Assembly: GCA_949287815.1 (NCBI GenBank)
Contig: CASEHS010000013.1
Span: forward strand, 1-37,326
Origin: an uncultured Bacillota bacterium
Lineage (GTDB): Bacteria > Bacillota > Clostridia > Christensenellales > Borkfalkiaceae
DNA: 37,326 nt
Reading direction: 5' to 3'
Part shown: positions 23,171 through 30,961 of the stretch, piece by piece
Numbering within the stretch: the first letter of the stretch is position 1
Layout: each line of letters starts with the position of its first letter
Position numbers and translations under genes: made by a program
The notes under the pieces: model-generated
Seen by the model: the letters and a program-made list of their open reading frames with translations, nothing else
What the model was told of the DNA's origin: nothing
Database searches by the model: none

Positions 23171-24976
23171 ATGAATGTGATCCGAGAAAAGTTAAAATTA
23201 TTGCCGGATGATCCCGGTGTATATATAATGCTTGACAGTGACGGGACAGTGATCTACGTCGGCAAGGCCAGAAATCTGAAAAACCGTGTCAGGCAGTATT
23301 TTCATGCCTCTGTTAAAACAGAGAAAGTTATGGCGATGGTCGCAAATATTTCCGATTTCAATTATGTGATAACAAAAACGGAAATTGATGCGTTGGCTCT
23401 GGAAAACAATCTTATAAAGAAATATAAGCCGAAATATAATATTCTTCTGAAAGACGATAAAACTTATCCGTATATCCGAGTGAATTTATCGGAAAAATAT
23501 CCTTCGTTCGGTATTACCCGTAAGTTAAAAAAAGGCATGAAGTATTTCGGTCCGTATATGGGCGGAGTTCGGGTAAAAGATGTTCTGGAAATGCTGAATA
23601 TAGCTTTTGGTGTGAGAACGTGTACCGTTGCAGTGACAGAAAAAGCTAAAAAGCCGTGCCTTAATTATCATATACATCGCTGTCTTGCGCCTTGTGCGCA
23701 TATGTGCACGGAGGAAGAATATGCTGTTCGGGTCAAAAAAGCGATTCGCTTTCTTGAAGGCGATGAAAGTGAAGTCGATGCGCTTTTAAGGCAGAAAATG
23801 AGTTTCTTTGCAGAAGCGGAAGAGTTTGAACTTGCCATGGGTTGCAGGGATAAGCTTGATATGCTCGGCAAAATCAAGTTGAAAAGGATCACGGCTCTTA
23901 ACCGCGATCTGAATGCGGATATCGTCGCTTATTCATCCAACGGCCTGTATGCGGCTGTCAATGTTCTGATTACGCGTAAAGGTGTTATGCAGGGAGCCAG
24001 TACGTTTGCGGTGGAGAATGCTTCTTCGGATGCGGAAGCATTGACATCGTTTGTGGCGCAATATTATTCTTCGCACGAAATTCCCGATGAGATCATCTGC
24101 CAGGATTTTTGTGAAAACGAACTCCTTGAAAAATTTTTCAAGGATAAATCCGAACATAGCGTTTCCGTTATAATTCCAAAGCAAGGAATAAGGAAACAGC
24201 TTTTGGAAATGGCAGAAGCCAACGCATCTGAATATCTTGAAAAGGCATTGGATAAAATCAGGCATAAAGAAGATATGACCTTAAATGCCTGTGAGCGATT
24301 GCGCAAAGTTTTAAGTCTTCAAAGATATCCAAAGCGTATGGAATGTTACGATATTTCCAATATAAGCGGCACGGATAAAGTAGGCTCGATGGTTGTTTTT
24401 GTGGACGGGGAAGCCGATCGCGCTTCATACAGACGCTTTAAAATCAGAACGGTCGAAGGCGCAAATGATTTTGCGAGCTTGCAGGAAGTTTTGCTTCGCA
24501 GATTGGCAAAGCTGAATACCGAAGAAGAAAGCAGATTTCCTAAACCCGATCTTATTGTGATCGACGGCGGAAAAGGACAGTTATCGGCTGTCAGTGAAAT
24601 ATTTGAACAAAACGGGGTAAAAGATATAGATTTGATTTCCTTGGCAAAAAGGGAAGAAGAGATCTTTACTTTAAACGCAAAAGAACCTGTTGTGCTGGAT
24701 AAACGTGATTATTGTCTGAAAATGCTGCAAAGATTGAGAGATGAAGCACATCGCTTTGCAATTACTTATTTTCGGAGCATACACAGTAAAAAAAGTCTTT
24801 CTTCGGTTCTTACAGAGATTGAAGGAATCGGAAAAATCAGGCGCGCGGCGCTTTTGGAAAAATTTGGTACAATCGATAAAGTAATGGATGCAAGCATGGA
24901 AGAACTGGCAACGGTTGACGGGATCAGTATGGAAACGGCTTGCAGGATCAAAAAGTATTTTGAGGAAGAAATCTGA
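23171..24976 (+). CDS. uvrC: Excinuclease ABC subunit C
   Basis: 601 residues, normal length. It makes both incisions around DNA lesions with UvrB. Domains: GIY-YIG nuclease at the N-terminus (PGVYIM..VIYVGKARNLKNRVRQYF, about 15-44), Cys-rich linker (CLNYHIHRCLAPC), UVR motif (about 195-230), RNase H-like endonuclease with ECYDISN and PDLIVIDGGKGQL, and C-terminal helix-hairpin-helix (EGIGKIRRAALLEKFG). The ATG is fixed by the family N-terminus, though no SD precedes it. It starts a run uvrC-HAD-hprK; the HAD gene follows after 3 nt. Confidence 0.96.
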   Translation: MNVIREKLKLLPDDPGVYIMLDSDGTVIYVGKARNLKNRVRQYFHASVKTEKVMAMVANISDFNYVITKTEIDALALENNLIKKYKPKYNILLKDDKTYPYIRVNLSEKYPSFGITRKLKKGMKYFGPYMGGVRVKDVLEMLNIAFGVRTCTVAVTEKAKKPCLNYHIHRCLAPCAHMCTEEEYAVRVKKAIRFLEGDESEVDALLRQKMSFFAEAEEFELAMGCRDKLDMLGKIKLKRITALNRDLNADIVAYSSNGLYAAVNVLITRKGVMQGASTFAVENASSDAEALTSFVAQYYSSHEIPDEIICQDFCENELLEKFFKDKSEHSVSVIIPKQGIRKQLLEMAEANASEYLEKALDKIRHKEDMTLNACERLRKVLSLQRYPKRMECYDISNISGTDKVGSMVVFVDGEADRASYRRFKIRTVEGANDFASLQEVLLRRLAKLNTEEESRFPKPDLIVIDGGKGQLSAVSEIFEQNGVKDIDLISLAKREEEIFTLNAKEPVVLDKRDYCLKMLQRLRDEAHRFAITYFRSIHSKKSLSSVLTEIEGIGKIRRAALLEKFGTIDKVMDASMEELATVDGISMETACRIKKYFEEEI

Positions 24977-24979
24977 AAA

Positions 24980-25804
24980 ATGGCTGGACAATATAAATTA
25001 ATCGTTTCGGATTTTGACGGAACATTGCGTCGTTCTAAGGGCGGTATATCCGAAGGAAATGTTGCCGCAATCAAAGAATATGCTTCTAAGGGCGGGGTAT
25101 TTGCGCTCTGTACGGGAAGAATGATGTCTTCAATTTTACCTTATGCAAAACAGCTGGAATTGGACGGCTTGGTAGTTGCTTATCAGGGTGCACAGATTCA
25201 GGAGATAAAAAGCGGTAAAATTTTGCGGGATATCAGGATCGGAAATGACAGAGCTATAAAGGTTTGTCAGTTTTTAGAAAACTTCGGCTGGCATATTCAC
25301 GTTTATGACGGTGATGATTTCTATGTAAACCGTGATGATCTGCTCAAAAAACTATATGAACAGGTGTGCGGAACCAAAGGAATAGTGACACCGTTACAGA
25401 TATCGGAAGTGGTCAGAGAAAAGAAGATCGCACCGCAAAAGATCGTTGTAATGTGTGAACCTGAAAAAAGAGATGAAATTTATAATATAGTAAATCAAGA
25501 ATTTGGTACTTTTTATGATGTGACGAGCAGTTCGGAATATCTCGTTGAGGTAACGGAGCGAGGTTGCGATAAAGGAAGTGCTCTTGCTTTCTTGGTAGAT
25601 TTTTACGGGATACAGAGAGAAGAATGTATAGCTATCGGAGATAATTATAATGATTTGCCGATGATACGTTATGCTGGATTAGGCGTGGCGGTTGAAAACG
25701 GCGTGGATGCATTAAAGAAAGAAGCCGATTTTCTGACGAAGAGTTGTGATGATGACGGTGTCGCGGTTGTGATCAGAAAATTTGGATTAGGGGGAGAAGA
25801 ATGA
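24980..25804 (+). CDS. Cof-type HAD-superfamily hydrolase
   Basis: 274 residues. HAD motif I is SDFDGT with nucleophile Asp11 and Asp13, motif II is in ALCTGR, and motif IV is IGDNYNDLPM. The large cap between (about 85-185) is type IIB (Cof). These enzymes dephosphorylate sugar phosphates or similar small molecules; the substrate is unknown. The gene overlaps hprK by ATGA, so translation is coupled to a carbon-regulation gene. Confidence 0.88.
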   Translation: MAGQYKLIVSDFDGTLRRSKGGISEGNVAAIKEYASKGGVFALCTGRMMSSILPYAKQLELDGLVVAYQGAQIQEIKSGKILRDIRIGNDRAIKVCQFLENFGWHIHVYDGDDFYVNRDDLLKKLYEQVCGTKGIVTPLQISEVVREKKIAPQKIVVMCEPEKRDEIYNIVNQEFGTFYDVTSSSEYLVEVTERGCDKGSALAFLVDFYGIQREECIAIGDNYNDLPMIRYAGLGVAVENGVDALKKEADFLTKSCDDDGVAVVIRKFGLGGEE

Positions 25805-26715
25805 ACGAACAAGAAACAATTTTGCTGGAAAATTTTTGCAGTGATTTCGGGTTTGAAATCGTATTTGCGGGGCGAGGCAGAGTTACGCTTTCTTCTTACA
25901 GCGTAACAAGACCTGGGTTACAATTAGCTGGTTTTTTTAAATATTTTGATTCATCTCGTATTCTGGTGCTCGGAAATTCGGAATATGAATTTTTGCGTGA
26001 TTTGCCCCAGGACGTAAGACAGGAAAGGGTAAGACGGTTATTGTCGTATAAAGATATACCTTGTATCATTTTATCAAGGGATCTGCCTGTTTTACATGAG
26101 CTGATAGAGGAGGCGCGATTGACTGGGTGCCCGATTCTTCGCTCCGACAAAGTCACTACGGCATTGATGAATGATCTGTTCTTTTATCTGAATAAAAAAT
26201 TAGCGCCTTCGACTACGGTACACGGTGTTCTGATAGATGTTTTGGGCGTAGGAATTTTGCTGACGGGGCACAGTGGTATCGGTAAGAGCGAAACGGCTAT
26301 GGAATTGATCAAACGCGGTCATCGTTTGGTTGCGGATGACAGTGTTATCATAAAACGCGTTTCCGATTCATTGGTCGGAACTTCGCCCGAAATGATAAGA
26401 TACTTTATGGAGCTTAGAGGGATCGGTATAATCAATATAAAAAACATGTACGGTTCCGGTTCCATTCTCAATGAAAAAGAAGTAGAATTAGTTATGGAAC
26501 TGGAAAATTGGGAAGAAGGCAAAGAATATGACAGATTGGGTGAGGGCGCGTTGTATGAATCCATTCTAGGTGTAAAAGTCCTCAAACACGTTATTCCCGT
26601 AAAACCCGGTAGAAATCTTTCTATTATCATTGAGGTCGCGGCGCGTAATTTCCGTTTAAAGAGTATGGGCTATGATGCCGCGCAGGAGTTGATCGGTCGA
26701 ACGATCGGAAGATGA
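25801..26715 (+). CDS. hprK: HPr kinase/phosphorylase
   Basis: 304 residues, normal length. It phosphorylates Ser46 of HPr or Crh with ATP, and reverses this with phosphate, as the sensor for carbon catabolite control in Gram-positives. The N-terminal domain (1-130) is followed by conserved His141 (TTVHGVLID), the P-loop GHSGIGKSET (156-165), RGHRLVADD, the HprK signature ELRGIGIINI, and the C-terminal VAARNFRLKSMGYDAA. All key blocks are intact, which matters because the HPr-like protein at 30680 keeps the Ser46 site but not His15. A terminator follows. Confidence 0.96.
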   Translation: MNEQETILLENFCSDFGFEIVFAGRGRVTLSSYSVTRPGLQLAGFFKYFDSSRILVLGNSEYEFLRDLPQDVRQERVRRLLSYKDIPCIILSRDLPVLHELIEEARLTGCPILRSDKVTTALMNDLFFYLNKKLAPSTTVHGVLIDVLGVGILLTGHSGIGKSETAMELIKRGHRLVADDSVIIKRVSDSLVGTSPEMIRYFMELRGIGIINIKNMYGSGSILNEKEVELVMELENWEEGKEYDRLGEGALYESILGVKVLKHVIPVKPGRNLSIIIEVAARNFRLKSMGYDAAQELIGRTIGR

Positions 26716-26755
26716 CAAAACTTAAAAATTATAACAGATTCAAATTATGTTCATA

Positions 26756-26803
26756 AGGCGGAGTTTTTCGTTGCGGTGTAAGCACGGAAAGCGCCGCTTT
26801 TTT
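26756..26803 (+). terminator. Terminator after hprK
   Basis: Two-part stem: GGCG (26757-26760) with CGCC, and TTTTCGT with ACGGAAA, followed by GCTTTTTT. Confidence 0.65.
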
Positions 26804-26911
26804 ATGGGATTAACGGTTAAGAATGAAAGTTTGTCTGTATTTCAGGGAATATATGAGCATTATTTATCTTATAAAAAAATATATTATTTTATCGGGTTGA
26901 ATAATTAAAGT

Positions 26912-26946
26912 AACAGATAAAAACAAATAATTTCGTTTTGTCTGTT
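26912..26946 (+). repeat. Leader hairpin before the solute-binding-like gene
   Basis: AACAGATAAAAAC pairs with GTTTTGTCTGTT (one bulge, one G-U) around a ~10-nt loop. It ends about 8 nt before the SD, so it could affect translation of the next gene. No T-run. Confidence 0.35.
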
Positions 26947-26968
26947 GAAAGTAAAAGGTGGGGTGCGG

Positions 26969-27982
26969 ATGAAAGGCAAGACAAAAAAAATTTTTGGAGG
27001 TCTAAAAGGCTTTTTAAAGATATTTTTACCTGTATTGATTCTTGTGTTAAATATATTTTTTTCTTACCCTTTGCTTACAGGAAAGGCTGATTCAAAAAAC
27101 GAAAATTATCCTGAAATATTAAGGGTATGGCAAATTGATGCTTTTGAAGGCGGAAAGGGTTCAAGGACTGCGTATCTTCGTTCGGTTGCGCAAATGTTTG
27201 AAAAAAAGAACAAAAATACGTTGGTCCTTGTAACGTCGCATACCGCAGAAAGTGCAGCGTACTCCATAGAACGTGGTGAATATCCCGATTTAATTTCTTA
27301 CGGAGTGGGGGCTGACTTCGTTGCAGATTATGCAATACCGCTTAAAAATTTTAATTCGCCTATGTGCGCAGTAGGAAATGAAACGGTCGGGGTGCCTTGG
27401 TGCAGAGGTTCTTACTTTGTATTTACAAAAGAAGGCGACTTTTCTGATATAACTTCCGAAAACTGTGTGATTTCGCAAGGGTATGGTTCGCTTATTCGTG
27501 TTGGTGCGGCATTGGCGGGGGTTCATGGTGAATTTATTGTTGAAAATACGCTAAACGCTTACTCACAGTTTTTAAACGGAAAATTTAAGTATATGGTAGG
27601 GACACAGCGAGATGTGAGTCGCTTTTCTTCTGTTAATGTGAATGTTTCATTTAAGGTGCTTACGGAGTTTTGTGATTTATATCAATATATTTCTGTACTT
27701 TCGAAGGATACTGCAACATATAACGCCTGTTTGGAATTTATAGGTATGTTAACTTCTGAAAAGTCACAAAAAAATTTGGAAAAATACGGGCTATTAAGTA
27801 TTAAATTTCCTGTTTATGCTGCAGGGCAGACTATGCTATACGAAGCGCAAAACGTAATTCCCCAATATGGAATAAGCGTCTTTTTAAGTGAAGAAGTAAG
27901 GGTAAAGCTGGATGAGCTGGCTGCGGCGGCAATGAAAGGCGATACGGCTTCTCTAAAAAAAATAAAAAATTATCTTGTGTAG
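26969..27982 (+). CDS. Orphan membrane-anchored solute-binding-like protein
   Basis: 337 residues from ATG 26969, chosen for AAAGGTGGGG just upstream. A basic N-terminus (MKGKTKKI) and one hydrophobic helix (about 12-38) anchor it outside the membrane; there is no lipobox Cys. The rest resembles extracellular solute-binding proteins of ABC importers: LRVWQIDAFEGGKGSRTAYLR (shown in part), a stretch like YPDLISYG, and a late segment of the type FIGMLTSEKSQKNLEKYGLL seen in sugar-binding proteins. No permease or ATPase gene is beside it. It lies between hprK and murB with its own leader. A function in sensing or wall-linked carbohydrate binding is possible but not shown. Confidence 0.65.
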   Translation: MKGKTKKIFGGLKGFLKIFLPVLILVLNIFFSYPLLTGKADSKNENYPEILRVWQIDAFEGGKGSRTAYLRSVAQMFEKKNKNTLVLVTSHTAESAAYSIERGEYPDLISYGVGADFVADYAIPLKNFNSPMCAVGNETVGVPWCRGSYFVFTKEGDFSDITSENCVISQGYGSLIRVGAALAGVHGEFIVENTLNAYSQFLNGKFKYMVGTQRDVSRFSSVNVNVSFKVLTEFCDLYQYISVLSKDTATYNACLEFIGMLTSEKSQKNLEKYGLLSIKFPVYAAGQTMLYEAQNVIPQYGISVFLSEEVRVKLDELAAAAMKGDTASLKKIKNYLV

Positions 27983-27984
27983 CA

Positions 27985-28013
27985 TTGTAAAAATTTTGAA
28001 ATTGTAGTAAAAT
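27985..28013 (+). promoter_or_regulatory. Putative promoter before murB
   Basis: TTGTAA (27985-27990), 17-nt spacer, TAAAAT (28008-28013), 16 nt before the ATG. Confidence 0.4.
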
Positions 28014-28028
28014 AAAAAGGAGCCTTGA

Positions 28029-28931
28029 ATGAACAAACTTGCATCAATGCTTGCTTGCAATCTTAAAGATTGTAAAATAGAAGAAGACTTTGATTTTTCA
28101 GAACATACTACGATCGGTGTTGGGGGGAAGGCTGAATCAGCAGTATATCCCTGCTCCGTGGAAGCAATGGTAAGTGCGATTGCTTTTTTCAAAGAAAATG
28201 GGATCCCTTATATAATTTTGGGTGCTGGAGCAAACGTATTGCCTTCCGATAAAGGATTTTCGGGTGCGGTTTTAAAGACTGACTTTCTTAATGAAATTAA
28301 AATCACAGGCGAAAACAAAATTTTTGCAGAATGCGGTGTCCGCGTTTCTAAATTGCTGAACTTTGCGAATGAGAGTTCCATGGGCGGGATATCGTTTATG
28401 GCAGGAATACCCGCTAGTGTCGGGGGCGCGGTCTTTATGAACGCGGGAATTTCCGAGGGACATATAGGAGATAAGATCGGGCGTGTTTTGGCGATCTCGC
28501 CGAACGGGGAGGTTGTTTGGCTGTCTAAGAGCGAATGTTGTTTTTCTTATAAGCGAACATTTTTTTCAGAAGAAGGATTTACGGTTTTAGGTGCAGAGTT
28601 AAACTTGGAGTTTTGCGAAAAAGAGTCGGCAAAGCAGGAAATTGCCAGGGTATTGCAGTCTCGTAAAAAGTTGCCACGCGGAAAAAGTATGGGATGTGTA
28701 TTTAAAAATCCGAACGGTGTTTCCGCAGGGGCGCTTATAGAAAAGGTTGGATTAAAAGGTACACGAAAAGGCGGAGCATTGATTTCTCCGCTTCATGCAA
28801 ATTTTATTATAAACACGGGAGGCGCCGCTTCCTCTGATATTACTGATCTGATCGGATTGATGAAAAGAGAGGTGTATGCTTATTCTAAGATCAGACTGGA
28901 AGAAGAAATCAGGTACATAGGAGATTACTGA
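28029..28931 (+). CDS. murB: UDP-N-acetylenolpyruvoylglucosamine reductase
   Basis: 300 residues, type II MurB. It reduces UDP-GlcNAc-enolpyruvate to UDP-MurNAc with NADPH and FAD in peptidoglycan synthesis. FAD-binding blocks: TTIGVGGKAE (27-36), ILGAGANVLPSD (63-74) and AGIPASVGGAVFMNAG (125-140). The C-terminal domain has HANFIINTG and ends with the conserved acidic LEEEIRYIG. The usual Ser proton donor in GSxFKNP is Cys223 here (MGCVFKNP), and the usual YRxS motif reads SYKRT. SD AAAAGGAG is upstream. Its TGA overlaps the next ATG by one base. Confidence 0.94.
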   Translation: MNKLASMLACNLKDCKIEEDFDFSEHTTIGVGGKAESAVYPCSVEAMVSAIAFFKENGIPYIILGAGANVLPSDKGFSGAVLKTDFLNEIKITGENKIFAECGVRVSKLLNFANESSMGGISFMAGIPASVGGAVFMNAGISEGHIGDKIGRVLAISPNGEVVWLSKSECCFSYKRTFFSEEGFTVLGAELNLEFCEKESAKQEIARVLQSRKKLPRGKSMGCVFKNPNGVSAGALIEKVGLKGTRKGGALISPLHANFIINTGGAASSDITDLIGLMKREVYAYSKIRLEEEIRYIGDY

Positions 28932-29707
28932 TGTTATTAACTGGTGATTACCATACACATACGATATACAGCCACGGAAAAGGTACCGTGCTTGAAAATG
29001 CAGAGCGCGCTAAGGAGATCGGTTTAAAGGAAATAGCGATCTCTGACCACGGATTCAGGCAAATGGCGTTCGGATTAAGACAAAAACGGATTCCGTCACT
29101 TATAGCAGATTGCCGCAGTGCAACAGAAAAGACCGGAGTAAAAGTTTATGTCGGTATCGAAGCGAATTTGTGCGGAGAGAGCGGTAAAACGGATCTGGAA
29201 GAACGTGATTATAAAAATTTTGATGTGTATCTGATGGGGATACACAGGTTTGTGAAATTTGAAAAATTTCGGGATATGAATAACATTCTTGTGAAGAATT
29301 ATTTATATACTTTTTTTAAAAAACAGGCAAGTAAGTCCCTGATCGATTACAATACCCGTGCCTTGATAAACAGTATCCAAAAATATCCGATAGATGCGAT
29401 CACTCATCTCAATTATCTGAGCTTTTGTAATGTCGCGGAAGTGGCGAAAGCGGCTCGGGATTACGGCACTTATATTGAATTGAATTCTAAAAAGGTGCAT
29501 TTGTCAGATGAGGAACTGGCGTTGGTAAATGATACAGGGGTAAGATTTATTATTGATTCGGATGCGCATTCTACGGACAGGATCGGAGATACAAAACTGG
29601 TAGAGGAAATGATTGCGCGAGTCGGCATTTCGGAAGACAGAATAGATAATATCAACGGCAGATATCCGGATTTCAGATTCAGAAAATATAAAGAAAAAAA
29701 TTTATAA
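28931..29707 (+). CDS. PHP-domain phosphoesterase (YcdX-like)
   Basis: 258 residues. PHP metal-site motifs run in order: DYHTHTIYSHGKG (6-18), ISDHG (37-41), GIEANL, GIHR, THLNY, and DSDAHS near the C-terminus. The family hydrolyses phosphate esters using three metal ions. Homologues are commonly found between murB and whiA in Clostridia, function unassigned. It starts by TGATG overlap with murB and stops directly before whiA. Confidence 0.87.
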   Translation: MLLTGDYHTHTIYSHGKGTVLENAERAKEIGLKEIAISDHGFRQMAFGLRQKRIPSLIADCRSATEKTGVKVYVGIEANLCGESGKTDLEERDYKNFDVYLMGIHRFVKFEKFRDMNNILVKNYLYTFFKKQASKSLIDYNTRALINSIQKYPIDAITHLNYLSFCNVAEVAKAARDYGTYIELNSKKVHLSDEELALVNDTGVRFIIDSDAHSTDRIGDTKLVEEMIARVGISEDRIDNINGRYPDFRFRKYKEKNL

Positions 29708-29717
29708 GGTGCGAGAA

Positions 29718-30662
29718 TTGAATTTTACTTCGGAAATCAAAAAAGAACTGATACGTTACGGATTTGAAAATGCGTGCTGCAAGACGGCGGCATTGTCTGC
29801 ATTTTTACGAACATCGGGCACGTTGATCAGAAGCGGAGATAAAATCGGATTTGAATTTGTAAGTGAAAGTGAGACTATCGCTGAGTTTTTTATCGGACTT
29901 CTGGAAGAGATATATGGGGTTGAACCTAAACTTATACAGGCAGGGACGGACAACAGAAACGGGAAAAACAGACTGGTTTTTCAATGTTTGTCCGATAAAT
30001 CTTTGTTTGTTCTGACCGAATTGGGGATAGCGCAACGCGATGGGGATGAGTTTGGCTTTCGGCTGGATATGGACAAGTATCTTGTGGAGAATCCCTGTTG
30101 TGAGGTCGCCTATATCAAAGGTGCTTTTTTAGGCGGCGGAAGTTGCTCTGTTCCGAAAGAGGATTCAGGCTCAGGGTATCATCTGGAAATCGTATTTTTT
30201 AATAAATATCTTGCAGATGATTTTTCACAACTTCTTGCTGAATGCGAGATCCTTGCGAAATGCGTTCAGAGAAAGGGGTCTTATGTCGTTTATTTGAAAA
30301 GCAGGGAAAATATTTCAGATTTCCTTGACCTTATCGGTGCGCAAACAGCGCTTTCAAAACTTGAAAATATAGCCAATATTAAAGATGAAAGGAACCATAT
30401 AAACAGGGTAGCAAATTGTCTTCAGAAAAACTATGATAAAAGTGTTCTGGCGTCAGTAAAGCAGATACAAGCGATCGAACTTATTGAATCAGTTGTAGGT
30501 TTAACGGAAATCGATCCTGTTTTACGGGATACTGCATTGGCTAGGCTTGCAGATAAAGAAGCGTCTCTAAAAGAATTGTCAGAAAAACTGAATATTTCCA
30601 AAAGTTGCTTGAATCATCGGCTGAGAAAACTTGTAAATCTTGCGGATGAACTTGTCAGATAA
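29718..30662 (+). CDS. whiA: DNA-binding protein WhiA
   Basis: 314 residues if translation starts at TTG 29718; AAGGTG (29706-29711) is 6 nt upstream and the protein then begins MNFTSEIKKEL, as in other WhiA proteins. A GTG at 29709 is in frame but overlaps that SD. The N-terminal part is a degenerate LAGLIDADG homing-endonuclease fold (CEVAYIKGAFLGGGSC is in it). The C-terminal helix-turn-helix includes KELSEKLNISKSCLNHRLRKL. WhiA controls division or sporulation genes in Actinobacteria and affects division and cell envelope in Firmicutes. Its usual partners rapZ and yvcK are missing upstream. Confidence 0.93.
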   Translation: MNFTSEIKKELIRYGFENACCKTAALSAFLRTSGTLIRSGDKIGFEFVSESETIAEFFIGLLEEIYGVEPKLIQAGTDNRNGKNRLVFQCLSDKSLFVLTELGIAQRDGDEFGFRLDMDKYLVENPCCEVAYIKGAFLGGGSCSVPKEDSGSGYHLEIVFFNKYLADDFSQLLAECEILAKCVQRKGSYVVYLKSRENISDFLDLIGAQTALSKLENIANIKDERNHINRVANCLQKNYDKSVLASVKQIQAIELIESVVGLTEIDPVLRDTALARLADKEASLKELSEKLNISKSCLNHRLRKLVNLADELVR

Positions 30663-30679
30663 AGGGGGAATCCAGAAAA

Positions 30680-30931
30680 ATGGACAAAGAAAAATTGATA
30701 TTTGAAAAGTCTGCTTTTGATGCGTATGATGCGCAAAGACTTGTATTTGAGTCATGCCGATTCAAAAGTGAAACAACAATAGAAAACGGCACGAAAAGGG
30801 CAAATGCGAAAAGTATTATCGGGGTATTGTCCATGAAATTTGCAAAGGGTGATGAGTTGATCGTTTCCGCGGAAGGCGAAGATAGTAAAGAAGCGATCAA
30901 GGGGCTGATGCTCTTTTTTAAAAATTTATGA
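30680..30931 (+). CDS. Crh-like HPr-family protein lacking the phospho-accepting histidine
   Basis: 83 residues, normal HPr length. The segment ANAKSIIGVLSM (41-52) aligns with the Ser46 region of HPr, placing Ser45 as the HprK target. The later VSAEGEDSKEAI also matches. The active-site loop is different: AGLHARPA of HPr corresponds to SAFDAYDA, so His15 is Asp14, Arg17 is Tyr and Pro18 is Asp. It cannot take phosphate from Enzyme I and so resembles Bacillus Crh (where His15 is Gln), a purely regulatory partner of HprK and CcpA. Bacillus crh also follows whiA (yvcL). SD AAAGGGGG is upstream. dnaE follows after 30 nt. Confidence 0.88.
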   Translation: MDKEKLIFEKSAFDAYDAQRLVFESCRFKSETTIENGTKRANAKSIIGVLSMKFAKGDELIVSAEGEDSKEAIKGLMLFFKNL

Positions 30932-30961
30932 TGATCACTACAGAAAAATAAGGATATAAAT

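Noticed and set aside
26804..26908. 34-codon ATG frame after the hprK terminator
   Set aside because: No SD, AT-rich, Tyr/Lys-rich chance frame between genes.
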